A DNA stretch of 64,000 nt from Salinicola avicenniae. GTDB taxonomy: Bacteria > Pseudomonadota > Gammaproteobacteria > Pseudomonadales > Halomonadaceae. The notes beneath the pieces are model-generated. The model was not told the origin of the DNA, did not search any database, and saw nothing but the letters and a program-made list of their open reading frames with translations. Numbering within the stretch: position 1 is the first letter of the stretch; every line of letters begins with the position of its first letter. The position numbers and the translations under genes are program-made. The DNA lies in the NCBI RefSeq assembly GCF_023736115.1, contig NZ_JAKQZC010000006.1:186001-250000 (forward strand). Direction: 5' to 3'. Of this stretch, positions 1-9,266 are shown one piece after another.

Positions 1-13
1 AATCACCGCCCGT

Positions 14-253
14 TCAAACGTCGTCATCCGTGGGTCGTTTGTTATTCTTGACGTCCTCGATCAGTTGCTCCGCCTCACTACGCGGTGTCTCGGCGAGAAT
101 CTGCTCGGCATCCGCCCAACTGCACACTTCCGTATTGCAGGAGGCACAGAAAACGCCGTCGTCGGCGTTCTTCTCCTGGGAAACCTTCATCATGTGATTG
201 CCGCAGTTAGGGCAACTCTTGGGCATGCGAAATTCTTCGGAAAAATCAGACAC
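14..253 (-). CDS. Small zinc-ribbon protein, function unknown
   Basis: This is a 79-residue protein with cysteines at 14, 17, 36, 39 and 44. The CPNC and CASC pairs form a zinc-ribbon knuckle like those in small cytosolic metal-binding proteins. The C-terminal half is acidic and probably helical. There is no signal peptide or membrane segment. It is a single gene at the left edge of the window, and its own start and stop are both visible. The function cannot be named from sequence. A nucleic-acid or protein-binding role is a guess based only on the ribbon. Confidence 0.7.
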   Translation of the reverse strand: MSDFSEEFRMPKSCPNCGNHMMKVSQEKNADDGVFCASCNTEVCSWADAEQILAETPRSEAEQLIEDVKNNKRPTDDDV

Positions 254-331
254 GGCGTTACTCCTTGTCGGCCGTCGGGAATGGTCAGTGGTGTTATCGC
301 TCAGTGTAGCTGAGTTGACGAGCCCTGCCGC

Positions 332-961
332 TCAGCCGCGACGCCAGACCACGCAGAGATTGTTGGCCGGCAAGGCGTGAATCTGTTCGCGATCCAGATC
401 ATTGGCCACCGCCAATGCCTCGATTCGCTCCAGATCGCGGATGCCCCAGCCGGGATCACGCGCACGCAGATCGGCATCGAACTGCGCATTGCTTGCAGCC
501 GTGTGCTGACCGCCGCGCTTGAAAGGTCCGTAGACCACAAGCTTGCCACCGCGTGGTAGCGCACGGCCGGCCTCGGCAAACAGTGCCTCGCTGGCCGACC
601 AGGGCGAGATATGCAGCAGGTTGATACAGACCACCGCGGCGAGGTTGTCGATGGCGGGCCAGCGGCCGGTCACGTCGAGCGCCAACGGGGCCCGCAGATT
701 GGCCAGCCCCGCCTCTTTTCGCCACGCTGCGATCGACTGACGAGCCAACTCGCTGGGATCGCTCGGCTGCCATTCGAGCCGTGATAGCGCGGCGGCGAAG
801 TGAATGGCGTGTTCGCCACTGCCGCTGGCGATCTCGAGCACCGTCCCCGTCGGCGGCAGCGCCGCCTCGAGTATCTCCAGAATGGGCTGGCGATTGCGTC
901 GAGCCGCGGGACTCGAGAGTCGCTGATCGGCGCCGCCGTCGATATCGTCCATACTGTTCAT
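332..961 (-). CDS. DUF938 family SAM-dependent methyltransferase-like protein
   Basis: This 209-residue protein has a class I methyltransferase fold. The glycine-rich SAM-binding motif VLEIASGSGEHAIHFA lies near residues 41-56. A hydrophobic strand with INLLHISPW follows near 110-118, and the CVVW end is typical of DUF938. The substrate is unknown for the family. Its start overlaps the stop of the upstream esterase by 4 bases (ATGA), so the two are translationally coupled. An in-frame ATG three codons further in is a possible alternative start. Confidence 0.85.
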   Translation of the reverse strand: MNSMDDIDGGADQRLSSPAARRNRQPILEILEAALPPTGTVLEIASGSGEHAIHFAAALSRLEWQPSDPSELARQSIAAWRKEAGLANLRAPLALDVTGRWPAIDNLAAVVCINLLHISPWSASEALFAEAGRALPRGGKLVVYGPFKRGGQHTAASNAQFDADLRARDPGWGIRDLERIEALAVANDLDREQIHALPANNLCVVWRRG

Positions 962-1635
962 GGCTCGCCCGGGCCTTCCAGATGGCGCGCCAGCCAGGCC
1001 GAGATATCCGCAGCCTGCTCGGGGCAGAGACTGTGCCCCATGTCGTAAGTGCGGTAGTTGACCGGATAACCGAAGGCTTCGGCACGCGAGGCACCCTCAC
1101 GCCCCAGCGCCTCGGGCACCACCGGGTCCTGCGTACCGTGGTGAACTTCGATCGGTAGCTGCCGGTTGGCCTCGGCCAGCACAATGTCCTCGGCGGTGGC
1201 GAAATAGGTCGACAGCGCCAGTAGTCCGGCAAGGGGACGCTCACAGGAGAGTGCCGCCTCGTAAGCCACCGCCCCGCCCTGGGAAAAACCGGCTATCACG
1301 ATCCGGCGGCTGTCGATGCCGGCCGCGACTTGCGCCTCGACCAGCGCCTGTACCCGACGCGCCGACGCGCGCAGCTGGGCCTCATCGACCCGCCGCGAAA
1401 GATTGGCCTCGAGAATGTCGTACCAGGCCGGCATTGTCATGCCGCCATTGATCGTCACCGGCAGCTTGGGCGCATGCGGCAGCACGAAGCGCACGCCGAG
1501 CGCCTCCGGCAGGTTCAAGGCCGGCACCAGCGGCTCGAAATCGTGACCATCCGCGCCCAGACCGTGAAGCAGAATGACGCAGGCTTTCGCCTCGCCACTG
1601 GCGGGCTCGATGATCAGTTCTTCCTGTGAAGACAT
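958..1635 (-). CDS. Carboxylesterase/phospholipase family alpha/beta hydrolase
   Basis: This 225-residue alpha/beta hydrolase belongs to the carboxylesterase II (acyl-protein thioesterase-like) family and cleaves short-chain esters in the cytosol. The catalytic triad is visible: Ser118 in GFSQGG, Asp170 in HGTQDPVVP and His201 in DMGHSL. The HGLGADG loop near residues 24-30 forms the oxyanion region. The start at 1635 is chosen because AGGAG lies 9 bases upstream; a longer reading frame to 1779 lacks family similarity. It is the first gene of a two-gene unit with the DUF938 protein. The natural substrate is unknown. Confidence 0.88.
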   Translation of the reverse strand: MSSQEELIIEPASGEAKACVILLHGLGADGHDFEPLVPALNLPEALGVRFVLPHAPKLPVTINGGMTMPAWYDILEANLSRRVDEAQLRASARRVQALVEAQVAAGIDSRRIVIAGFSQGGAVAYEAALSCERPLAGLLALSTYFATAEDIVLAEANRQLPIEVHHGTQDPVVPEALGREGASRAEAFGYPVNYRTYDMGHSLCPEQAADISAWLARHLEGPGEP

Positions 1636-1788
1636 GGCAATGGGCTCCTGAGGGAATAGGCCGGACCAAGATCCGTGACTGACGCATAGTCTAACGCGGC
1701 ATCCCGGACGATGCCCGCTGGCACCAAGATCATGGCGCCTCGCGGTGCTATGCTGAGGCGATTTCACGCAATGGCTCAAGGACGAGAC

Positions 1789-3432
1789 ATGATCGCTTCA
1801 CCCCCGCGAGCCTGGTACTGGCGCTTGCTGCTGGCCTTCCTGCTGCTCGACGTCCTGCTGCTCTCGCCGGAGTTTGTCTGGGCAGGTTTTCCGCCCCACC
1901 ACTGGGTTGCCCTGGAAGCCTCGTTGACCCTGGGCGTGCTGGCCATGCTGCCGCCCTTTCGGGGGCATCGAGCGCTCACCGGCGCCGTCTCCCTGTTCGC
2001 GGTCATCCTGGTTCTCTGCGCCATCGGCGATGCCTTGATGCAGCGAATGCAGGGGCGTTCGCTCAATCTCTATACCGATCTCGGGCTGTTGCCGATCCTG
2101 ATCGAGCTGCTGGTCGCCAATCTCGGGCTCACGTTGACGATCGTCGGACTGGTGGCACTGGGGCTTGCGCTGCTGACGACCGCGCAAGCGCTGAACTCAC
2201 TGCTGCGCGACGTGCATCGTCGCGCGGTTCCCTGGCCGGTGGGTGTGCTGCTGGCCCTACTCAGCGCCGCTGGCATCGCTCGTCTGGAAGCGGTTCCCGG
2301 CGGCAGTGATGGCTGGGCCGACCGGTTCGGCCAACCGGCGGTCGGTTTCGTGGCTTTCGAGTGGGACCGCGCGCTGGAGACGCGGCGCGCCCTTGCCAGC
2401 TTCGGTAGGCTGCTCGAGAACGCCCCCGTCGACAGCCGTCCCCTGCCCGGACTGGCGAACCGCGACGTGATCGTCGGCTTCATCGAATCCTACGGCGTCG
2501 CCGCAATCGAACGCGCCCCTTTCGCCGCCGAGATCCGCCCGCGACTCGACACGCTCGCGCAGCAACTCTCGGACGCCGGCATGTCGGTGGTCACCGGTCG
2601 CATCACCGCCGCTACTCTGGGCGGTCAGTCATGGCTCAACCATGCCACCTTTTTGAGCGGCCTGCCGGTCACTTCCCAACTGCGCTTCGAGCTGATGCTC
2701 GATAGCCGGCGCTCGACCCTGATCGACGACTTCGAGGCGACCGGCCACATCACCACCGCTATCATGCCCGGGATTCTGCGCGACTGGCCGGAGGGCCGAC
2801 GCTACGGCTATGACGAGATTCGTACCGCCGACCGCATGCACTATCGCGGCCCTCGACTTGGCTGGGCCAGCATGCCCGACCAGTTCACCTGGCAACGCGT
2901 GCAGGACTACGCCCTCGCCGCCCACGACCGGCCGACCTTTACCGAACTGGCGACGCTCTCCAGTCACGCGCCCTGGTCCCCGGTTATCGAGCTGATCGAC
3001 GCCGACACGCCGCTGGACGACGGCGCGGCCTTCGAGCGCTGGCGCGGTGTCGGCGACGACTACGCCTCGCTCTGGCAGAACGCACAGGCGATGCGTGATA
3101 ACTACGCACCGGCCATCGACTATGCCCTGCAGGCCGCCGGCGCTTTCGCGACCGCGCATGTCGACGCACAGACCCTGCTGATGGTGCTCGGCGACCACCA
3201 GGCGGCCCCCGCCATCGTCGGCGACAATCCGGGGCGCGACGTCCCTCTGCACGTCATCAGCGGCGATCCGACACTACTCGAAGGCTTTCGAGACGCCGGC
3301 TTTCGGCCCGGCATGATCCCTCCCGGGCCGAAACAGGCGATGCCCATGGCCGACCTGCGCGGCCTGCTGCATCGCCTCTACGGCAACGCCGCTAGCGGGA
3401 CTCGGAAGGCTGCTGCAGCCGACGACTCTTGA
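1789..3432 (+). CDS. Membrane-anchored sulfatase/alkaline phosphatase superfamily-like protein
   Basis: This 547-residue inner-membrane protein has four to five hydrophobic segments in the first ~200 residues followed by a large periplasmic domain. The periplasmic part resembles the alkaline phosphatase/sulfatase superfamily: a VIVGFIESYG strand, a WLNHATFLSG segment where the nucleophile normally sits, an LATLSSHAPW motif and a late LGDHQ metal-binding motif. Relatives modify envelope glycans or lipids, but the substrate is not predictable. The start at 1789 is favoured by AAGGA six bases upstream. Its last 41 bases overlap the end of the convergent TerC-family gene. Confidence 0.8.
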   Translation: MIASPPRAWYWRLLLAFLLLDVLLLSPEFVWAGFPPHHWVALEASLTLGVLAMLPPFRGHRALTGAVSLFAVILVLCAIGDALMQRMQGRSLNLYTDLGLLPILIELLVANLGLTLTIVGLVALGLALLTTAQALNSLLRDVHRRAVPWPVGVLLALLSAAGIARLEAVPGGSDGWADRFGQPAVGFVAFEWDRALETRRALASFGRLLENAPVDSRPLPGLANRDVIVGFIESYGVAAIERAPFAAEIRPRLDTLAQQLSDAGMSVVTGRITAATLGGQSWLNHATFLSGLPVTSQLRFELMLDSRRSTLIDDFEATGHITTAIMPGILRDWPEGRRYGYDEIRTADRMHYRGPRLGWASMPDQFTWQRVQDYALAAHDRPTFTELATLSSHAPWSPVIELIDADTPLDDGAAFERWRGVGDDYASLWQNAQAMRDNYAPAIDYALQAAGAFATAHVDAQTLLMVLGDHQAAPAIVGDNPGRDVPLHVISGDPTLLEGFRDAGFRPGMIPPGPKQAMPMADLRGLLHRLYGNAASGTRKAAAADDS

Positions 3433-4390
3433 TCAGACTGGCCACCGTGGTCACGACCAGCGTACCCAGGATGATCGTCATCGATAGCCAGATCGGAATC
3501 TCCGGCACCAGATGCAGCGGCTGACCACCGTTGATGAACGGCAGGCTGTTGGTGTGCATCGCTTCAATGATCAGCTTGACGCCGATGAAGGCGAGAATGA
3601 AGGAGAGTCCGAGACTCAGGTAGACCAGCCGCGACAGCAGTCCGCCGAGCAGGAAATAGAGCTGCAGCAGCCCCAGCAGCGCGAAGGCGTTGGTGGTAAA
3701 GACAATATAGGGCTCCTTGGTCAACCCGTAGATCGCCGGGATGGAGTCGAGCGCGAACAGCACGTCGGTCATGCCGAGCGCGACCACGACCATGAGCAGC
3801 GGCGTCGCCAGTCGCTTGCCATTCTGGACGGTGAACAACCGATCCCGATCGAACTCGTCGGTGGCCGGCAGCCGCCGCTGAATCCAGCGCACCATGGCGT
3901 TGGGCTCGTACTCCTCGGTCTCGTCATGCCCTCCGGTGCCTTCACGGACCAGCTGGATCGCGGTGTAGAGCAGAAACAACCCGAACAGATAGAACACCCA
4001 GCTGAACTGGGCGATGGCGGCGGCGCCGACGGCGATGAACAGACCCCGCAGGATCAGCGCGATCACGATCCCGATCAGCAGCGCTTTCTGCTGATAGGCT
4101 CGCGGCACCGCAAACTTGGCCATGATGATCAGGAAGACGAAGAGGTTATCGACCGACAGGCTCTTCTCGGTGATGAAGCCCGCGAAGTACTCGGCGCCGT
4201 GTTGTGCGCCCCAGACCCACCAGAGCCCCGCCCCGAAGACCAGCGCAATGGCGATGAAGAAGACCGACCACCAGGCCGCTTCCTTGAAGGTCGGATCGTG
4301 CGGCTTGCGCACGTGAGCGAAAAAGTCGAAGACAAACAGGGCGGCAATGCCAGCGACAGTCGCTAGCCAGACCCAGATAGGGACATGCAT
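3392..4390 (-). CDS. TerC/Alx-family integral membrane protein, probable manganese exporter
   Basis: This 332-residue protein of the TerC family has about nine membrane helices. The family-typical acidic intramembrane residues are present: Asp81 in SLSVDNLFVF, and Asp208 and Asp214 in GMTDVLFALDSIPAIYG. Alx-type members export manganese and respond to alkaline pH. Here a yybP-ykoY manganese riboswitch lies directly upstream, which supports a manganese role. A strong ribosome-binding site (GGAGG) sits 8 bases before the start. The cytosolic loop near residues 150-190 is charged. The family call is firm; manganese export is inferred from the family and the riboswitch. Confidence 0.93.
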   Translation of the reverse strand: MHVPIWVWLATVAGIAALFVFDFFAHVRKPHDPTFKEAAWWSVFFIAIALVFGAGLWWVWGAQHGAEYFAGFITEKSLSVDNLFVFLIIMAKFAVPRAYQQKALLIGIVIALILRGLFIAVGAAAIAQFSWVFYLFGLFLLYTAIQLVREGTGGHDETEEYEPNAMVRWIQRRLPATDEFDRDRLFTVQNGKRLATPLLMVVVALGMTDVLFALDSIPAIYGLTKEPYIVFTTNAFALLGLLQLYFLLGGLLSRLVYLSLGLSFILAFIGVKLIIEAMHTNSLPFINGGQPLHLVPEIPIWLSMTIILGTLVVTTVASLIKSRRLQQPSESR

Positions 4391-4418
4391 GGGGAAACCT
4401 CCGGTAGACGGTGAACGT

Positions 4419-4545
4419 CACCGAAAGTCTCTCCCATCGCTCCGTTGACGAAGCGACCCATGACGCCGGGGCATATGGCCCGTGCTGACGACGTCACGGT
4501 CGAGGCGATTTCGAGAACCGGCTCGCGGGATACTCCCCTTCCGTG
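4419..4545 (-). promoter_or_regulatory. yybP-ykoY manganese riboswitch in the leader of the TerC-family gene
   Basis: The leader on the minus strand begins with AAGGGGAGTA, the conserved loop-1 signature of the yybP-ykoY class. It continues with GTCAGCACG and GGCGTCATGG segments and closes with GAGAGACTTTCGGTG. The end strand CTTTCGGTG pairs with the opening CACGGAAG as the basal helix, with one bulge. The element ends about 28 bases before the start codon of a TerC-family gene, the classical target. A short hairpin (GGTGA/TCACC, 4410-4422) uses the same end strand, so it excludes the basal helix and could act as the alternative structure controlling ribosome access. Confidence 0.8.
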
Positions 4546-4624
4546 CTGCGCGCATTGTGGCGTGATGCCAGCCGCGAAGCAAGCACTCGCCAGCCGGCGT
4601 CACCCGATACGCGTAAAGCCTTTC

Positions 4625-5509
4625 TTACCCCGAGAGCACCACGGTCCGACCGGCGTGCAAGAAGACCCGCTTTTGCTGGTGATAGCGCACCGCGCGCGCC
4701 AGCGTCAGACACTCGATATCGCGCCCCCTGGCAACCAGATCCTCGGGGTAGTGCGCATGATCCACCGCTTCCACGCCCTGAGCGATAATCGGCCCCTCGT
4801 CGAGGTCGTCGTTGATGTAATGCGCTGTCGCGCCGACCAGCTTGACGCCCTTCTCGTAGGCCTGGTGATAAGGCTTGGCGCCCTTGAAGCCCGGCAGCAG
4901 CGAGTGATGGATATTGATCGCGCGTCCGGCAAAGTCGTGACACAGCTGCGGAGAGAGCACCTGCATGTAACGCGCCAGGATCACCAGCTCAGCGCCGCTC
5001 TCTTCCACCACCTGCCTGACGGCCGCTTCCTGCTGCGGCTTGGTTTCCGCCGTGATCGGCAGATAGTGATATGGCAGGCCATGCCAGCTCGCCAGCGGCT
5101 CCAGATCGGGGTGGTTGGAGACGATGGCGCGGACATCGATCGCCAGCTGTCCGGTACGGTAACGGTAGAGCAGGTCGTTGAGGCAGTGATCCGCCTTGGA
5201 GACCATGATCACGACCGGCAGGCGCGTCCCGGGAGCCATCAACTCGAAGGTCATGCCAAACTCGGCCGCGCGAGCCTCGAAGTGCTCGCGGAAAGCCGCT
5301 TCGGTGAAGTCGCCCAGCTCGGGGCGAAAGGCGGCCCGGATGAAGAAACGCCCACCGCGATAATCGTCGAAGGAGTGCAGCTCCGTGATGTAACAGCTCT
5401 GCTCCTTCAGAAAGCGCGTGACGACATCCACCGTGCCCAACCGGCTCGGGCACTGGGCAGCCAGAATCCAGCTGTCGTTATCGGGGTGCCTGTTGTTATC
5501 AGTTTGCAT
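4625..5509 (-). CDS. purU: Formyltetrahydrofolate deformylase
   Basis: This 294-residue enzyme hydrolyses 10-formyl-tetrahydrofolate to formate and tetrahydrofolate in the cytosol. An N-terminal ACT domain (about residues 8-85, starting SWILAAQCPSRLGTV) precedes a formyltransferase-like catalytic domain. The catalytic region includes NIHHSLLPGFKGAKPYHQA and GATAHYINDDLDEGPII. The ATG at 5509 with GGAG upstream is preferred to an upstream GTG. It follows soxG by 45 bases, and an 8-bp perfect hairpin (5529-5548) in that gap may shape the mRNA. Its place after soxBDAG fits recycling of one-carbon units released from sarcosine. Confidence 0.95.
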   Translation of the reverse strand: MQTDNNRHPDNDSWILAAQCPSRLGTVDVVTRFLKEQSCYITELHSFDDYRGGRFFIRAAFRPELGDFTEAAFREHFEARAAEFGMTFELMAPGTRLPVVIMVSKADHCLNDLLYRYRTGQLAIDVRAIVSNHPDLEPLASWHGLPYHYLPITAETKPQQEAAVRQVVEESGAELVILARYMQVLSPQLCHDFAGRAINIHHSLLPGFKGAKPYHQAYEKGVKLVGATAHYINDDLDEGPIIAQGVEAVDHAHYPEDLVARGRDIECLTLARAVRYHQQKRVFLHAGRTVVLSG

Positions 5510-5554
5510 GGAGGCTCCAGCCAGGAGAGCCACCGCCGCAGCGGTGGCGGGCGA

Positions 5555-6232
5555 TCATCGGGAAGAGGGAGATTCGACACGTAAACCGTATTCACGCCCG
5601 GCATCCAGCAGCCAGCGAACGCAGTAGTCGGCGAAGCTGCGCCTGATGACGAGTTCGAAACCGGTCTCGTTTGGCCGGCGCAGGACCACGCTGGTCTTGG
5701 CGAACACGGTGCCGACCGCCTTGCCCACCGGCAGACCGTGGCTGTGCACATCGTAGGTCACCGACTTCATCAGCAGCTCGCGAGCCTTGTCGCCGGAGAG
5801 CTCGACCAGAGTCTGGCCACCGCTGACGTTGACGATGGCGAAGTGCGCATCACCCAGATGCTCGCGCAGGCGGTTCTCCAGCTCGAACTCCTCGCCACCG
5901 GGAACGATCACCAACCACTCGTCGGGCGACAGCCACTGCACCGAACGGCTGCCGTCGGCATCGACGTTGAGCCCCAGCGGCTTGCCCGGCAGGCTGATGC
6001 CCAGCTCGGCGCGCACCGCTTCGTCGAGCGTGATGGCACCACCACGCAGAATCAGATGACCGAGAAAGGGGCGTTCGACGACCTTCACGTCACCGTCATG
6101 CCCGGCCACGTCGTCGACAAGGCCGCGCTCGCGACTCCAGTGCAGCGGCGATTCGGCAGCGATCACCTCGCTCGGATGCGTATCGAAAACGGCGACGTTA
6201 CCGCCATTGGCTTCGAAATGGGCTTCAGACAT
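5555..6232 (-). CDS. soxG: Sarcosine oxidase gamma subunit
   Basis: This 225-residue subunit belongs to the heterotetrameric sarcosine oxidase, which converts sarcosine and tetrahydrofolate to glycine, methylene-tetrahydrofolate and hydrogen peroxide. Recognisable family segments are SPLHWSRERGL, QWLSPDEWLVIVPGG, VSGGQTLVELSGDKARELL and VVLRRPNETGFELVIRRSFADY. The fold is related to aminomethyltransferase-type domains. Its start at 6232 overlaps the end of soxA by 8 bases, as usual in this operon; a longer start at 6256 would run further into soxA. It is followed by purU. Confidence 0.95.
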   Translation of the reverse strand: MSEAHFEANGGNVAVFDTHPSEVIAAESPLHWSRERGLVDDVAGHDGDVKVVERPFLGHLILRGGAITLDEAVRAELGISLPGKPLGLNVDADGSRSVQWLSPDEWLVIVPGGEEFELENRLREHLGDAHFAIVNVSGGQTLVELSGDKARELLMKSVTYDVHSHGLPVGKAVGTVFAKTSVVLRRPNETGFELVIRRSFADYCVRWLLDAGREYGLRVESPSSR

Positions 6233-9200
6233 TCTGACGCTCCCCCTTGGGATCAACGAATACGGTACTCACCACTTCGGCCTCGTGCGTGGTGCCATCG
6301 GCCATGGGCAGATAGACGGTCTCGCCCATGCGGTCGCGCCCGCCCTTGAGCACCGCCAGCGCGAAGCCGCTCTTCAACACCGGGCTGTAGTAGCTGGATG
6401 TGACGTGACCCATCATGGTCATCGGGATCGCCTCGGCGGGATCGAGAACGATCTGTGCGCCCTCCTCCAGCACCACCTTGGGGTCCTTCGGCTTGAGACC
6501 GACCAGCTGCTTGCGGTCCGTGCGCGCGGTGTCCGGACGAGTCAGCGCGCGCTTGCCGATCCAGGAGAATGGCTTGTCGTAACCGACGGCCCAGTGCATG
6601 CCGAGGTCTTCCGGCGTCACCGAGCCATCAGTGTCCTGACCGGCGATGATCAGGCCCTTTTCGGCGCGCAGCACGTGCATGGTTTCGGTGCCGTAGGGCG
6701 TCAGTTCATACTTCTCGCCATGGGCGAACAGCGTCTTCCAGACATGCAGCGCGTAATTGGCCTGGACGTTGATCTCGAAAGCCAGCTCCCCGGTGAAGGA
6801 GATACGGAAGACCCGCGCCGGCACGCCCGCCACGTTGCCTTGCTTCCAGTCCATGAACTTGAACTGCTCGCGATCCAGATCGATGTCGGTGACTTCCGAC
6901 ATCAGCTTGCGCGCCTCCGGGCCGGTGACGGTCATCGTGGCCCAGTGATCGGTCACCGAGTTGAAGTAGACCTGCAGCTCCGGCCATTCGGTCTGATGCC
7001 AGAGTTCCAGCCACTCCAGCACGGTCGCCGCCCCGCCCGTGGTCGTGGTCATCAGGAAGTGGTTGTCGCCGAGACAGCTGGTGGTCCCGTCGTCCATCAG
7101 CATGCCGTCGTCCTTGCACATCAGCCCGTAGCGCACGCGGCCCGGCGCCAGCTTGGCCCACTTGTTGGTGTAGACGCGGCCAAGGAATTCACGCGCGTCC
7201 GGACCCTGGATATCGATCTTGCCGAGCGTCGACGCGTCGAGGATGCCGACCTTCTCGCGGACCGCCAGGCACTCTCGCGCCACGGCGTCGTGCAGGCTCT
7301 CTGTCTTGCCGCCGGTTTTGCGGGGGTAGTACCACGGACGCTTCCACTGCCCGACATCCTCGAACTCGGCGCCATTCTCCACGTGCCACTGATGCAGCGC
7401 GGTATAGCGCTCGGGATCGAACAGCTCGCCGCAGTGACGGCCGACGATCGCCCCGAAGCTGACCGGCGTGTAGTTGGGCCGGAAGACGGTCGTGCCTACA
7501 TCCGGGATGGCGCGATGCAGGCAGCGTGCCGCGATAGCCATACCGTTGATATTACCCAGCTTGCCCTGATCGGTGCCGAAGCCGAGCGCCGTATAGCGCT
7601 TGACGTGCTCGATCGACTCGAAGCCTTCACGGGTCGCGAGCTCCACCGCCGCGGCGGTGACATCGTTCTGCAGATCGACGAACTGCTTGGGAGCGCGCAG
7701 CGTGGTTTTCTCGTGCGGCACCTGATAGAGCGCGCTGGCCGGACTCTCGTGGCGCGCCTCGACGCTCGGCAGAGTGATCGCTTCGGCCTGTGCGAAGCCC
7801 GCCGCTCGCGCCGCCTCGGCGCCGGCACGGCCGCCGTCGGCCAACGTTTCGCCCAAGGCGTAGACGCCCTGAACGCCGCCGGCAAAGTGCATGCTCTTGA
7901 CCTCGCCAGGCACGAATCCGAGCAGGTCGTCGCGCCACTGCGGGCGTTTGCCGGTGTGCGAAGCCAGGTGCACGACGGGGCTGTAGCCGCCGGAACTGGC
8001 GATGGTATCGCAGGCCAGCGTCTCGACCTTGCCGGTGACCACAAAGCGTTCGGTATCGATCGCCACGACCCGGGCACCGGTGACGCGCTGGCTGCCGCTC
8101 GCCTCCATCACCGCACTGCCGGTCACGACGCGAATACCGCTATCGCGGACCTGCTTCACCAGATCGCCGTCCGGGTTGGCGCGGGAATCGACCACGGCGA
8201 CCACCTCGCGGCCAGCCTCTTTCCAGTCCAGTGCCGCCCGGTAGGCATGATCGTTGTTAGTGCTCAGCACCAGCTTCTGGCCAGGAGCCACGCCATAGCG
8301 GCGAAGGTAGACGGAGATCGCACCGGCGACCATGTTGCCGGGCACATCATTGTTGGCGTAGACCAGCGGACGTTCGTGGCTGCCGCTCGCCAGCACCACA
8401 CGTTCGGCACGCACGCGATGCAGGCGCGAGCGCACCTCGCCGTCGCGCCCTGCCGCCGCCGCCGTGTCGGCCAGGTGCTCGGTACGTCGTTCGTGCAGGG
8501 TGACGAAGTTATGATCGTGGTAGCCGTTGGCCGTGGTGCGCGGTAGCAGCGTGACGTTGTCCATGCCGGCCAGCTCGGCGACCGTCTGCTCGGCCCAGGC
8601 CGCCGCCGGCGCGTCATCGATCGACTCGCGGCTGTCCAGCAGCGAGCCTCCCATCTCCTCCTGCTCGTCGCACAGGATCACGCGAGCCCCGGCACGCGCG
8701 GCCGAAAGCGCCGCCGTCAGTCCGGCGGGGCCGGCGCCGATCACCAGAACGTCGCAGTGCTGGTTGAGATGATCGTAGATATCCGGATCGGCCTCGGCGG
8801 GCGAACGCCCGAGACCGGCGCCCTTGCGGATCCACTTTTCGTAGGTCATCCACATCGAGGCCGGCGCCATGAAGGTCTTGTAATAGAAGCCCGGCGGCAT
8901 CAGGTGACCGCCCAGACGCCCGACCCAGCTCATCACATCGCGCTGCACACTGGGCCAGCCGTTGGTGCTGCGCGCCACCAGACCATCGTAGAGGGCCTGC
9001 TGCGTCGCCCGAACGTTGGGCACCTGCGCGGCTTCGCTGGCACCGAGCTGCATGATCGCGTTCGGTTCCTCGGGGCCAGCGGCGGTAATCCCCCGCGGAC
9101 GCGAGTACTTGAAGCTGCGGTTGACGATATCCACACCGTTGGCCAGCAGCGCCGAGGCCAGCGTATCGCCGGCAAAGCCCGTGTACTGCTGACCATTGAA

Positions 9201-9266
9201 CGTGAACGACAGCCGCCGCGAACGGTCGAGCCGACCACCCTGATTGAGACGGTTGGGCTGGGTCAT
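6225..9266 (-). CDS. soxA: Sarcosine oxidase alpha subunit
   Basis: This is the 1013-residue large subunit of heterotetrameric sarcosine oxidase. The N-terminal ~100 residues form the ferredoxin-like domain (LSFTFNGQQYTGFAGDTLASALLANGV). A Rossmann domain with VIGAGPAGLTAALSAARAG near residue 175 binds NAD. The C-terminal ~400 residues are a GcvT-type folate-binding domain that captures the methylene group on tetrahydrofolate. Length and domain order match the family. It overlaps soxD by 4 bases and soxG by 8, consistent with tight stoichiometric translation. Long reading frames on the opposite strand are codon-bias shadows. Confidence 0.97.
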   Translation of the reverse strand: MTQPNRLNQGGRLDRSRRLSFTFNGQQYTGFAGDTLASALLANGVDIVNRSFKYSRPRGITAAGPEEPNAIMQLGASEAAQVPNVRATQQALYDGLVARSTNGWPSVQRDVMSWVGRLGGHLMPPGFYYKTFMAPASMWMTYEKWIRKGAGLGRSPAEADPDIYDHLNQHCDVLVIGAGPAGLTAALSAARAGARVILCDEQEEMGGSLLDSRESIDDAPAAAWAEQTVAELAGMDNVTLLPRTTANGYHDHNFVTLHERRTEHLADTAAAAGRDGEVRSRLHRVRAERVVLASGSHERPLVYANNDVPGNMVAGAISVYLRRYGVAPGQKLVLSTNNDHAYRAALDWKEAGREVVAVVDSRANPDGDLVKQVRDSGIRVVTGSAVMEASGSQRVTGARVVAIDTERFVVTGKVETLACDTIASSGGYSPVVHLASHTGKRPQWRDDLLGFVPGEVKSMHFAGGVQGVYALGETLADGGRAGAEAARAAGFAQAEAITLPSVEARHESPASALYQVPHEKTTLRAPKQFVDLQNDVTAAAVELATREGFESIEHVKRYTALGFGTDQGKLGNINGMAIAARCLHRAIPDVGTTVFRPNYTPVSFGAIVGRHCGELFDPERYTALHQWHVENGAEFEDVGQWKRPWYYPRKTGGKTESLHDAVARECLAVREKVGILDASTLGKIDIQGPDAREFLGRVYTNKWAKLAPGRVRYGLMCKDDGMLMDDGTTSCLGDNHFLMTTTTGGAATVLEWLELWHQTEWPELQVYFNSVTDHWATMTVTGPEARKLMSEVTDIDLDREQFKFMDWKQGNVAGVPARVFRISFTGELAFEINVQANYALHVWKTLFAHGEKYELTPYGTETMHVLRAEKGLIIAGQDTDGSVTPEDLGMHWAVGYDKPFSWIGKRALTRPDTARTDRKQLVGLKPKDPKVVLEEGAQIVLDPAEAIPMTMMGHVTSSYYSPVLKSGFALAVLKGGRDRMGETVYLPMADGTTHEAEVVSTVFVDPKGERQNV

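Noticed and set aside
6207-8546. A 779-codon open frame on the + strand
   Set aside because: It lies antisense to soxA, has low-complexity His/Arg/Ala composition typical of GC-rich shadow frames, and shows no family motif.
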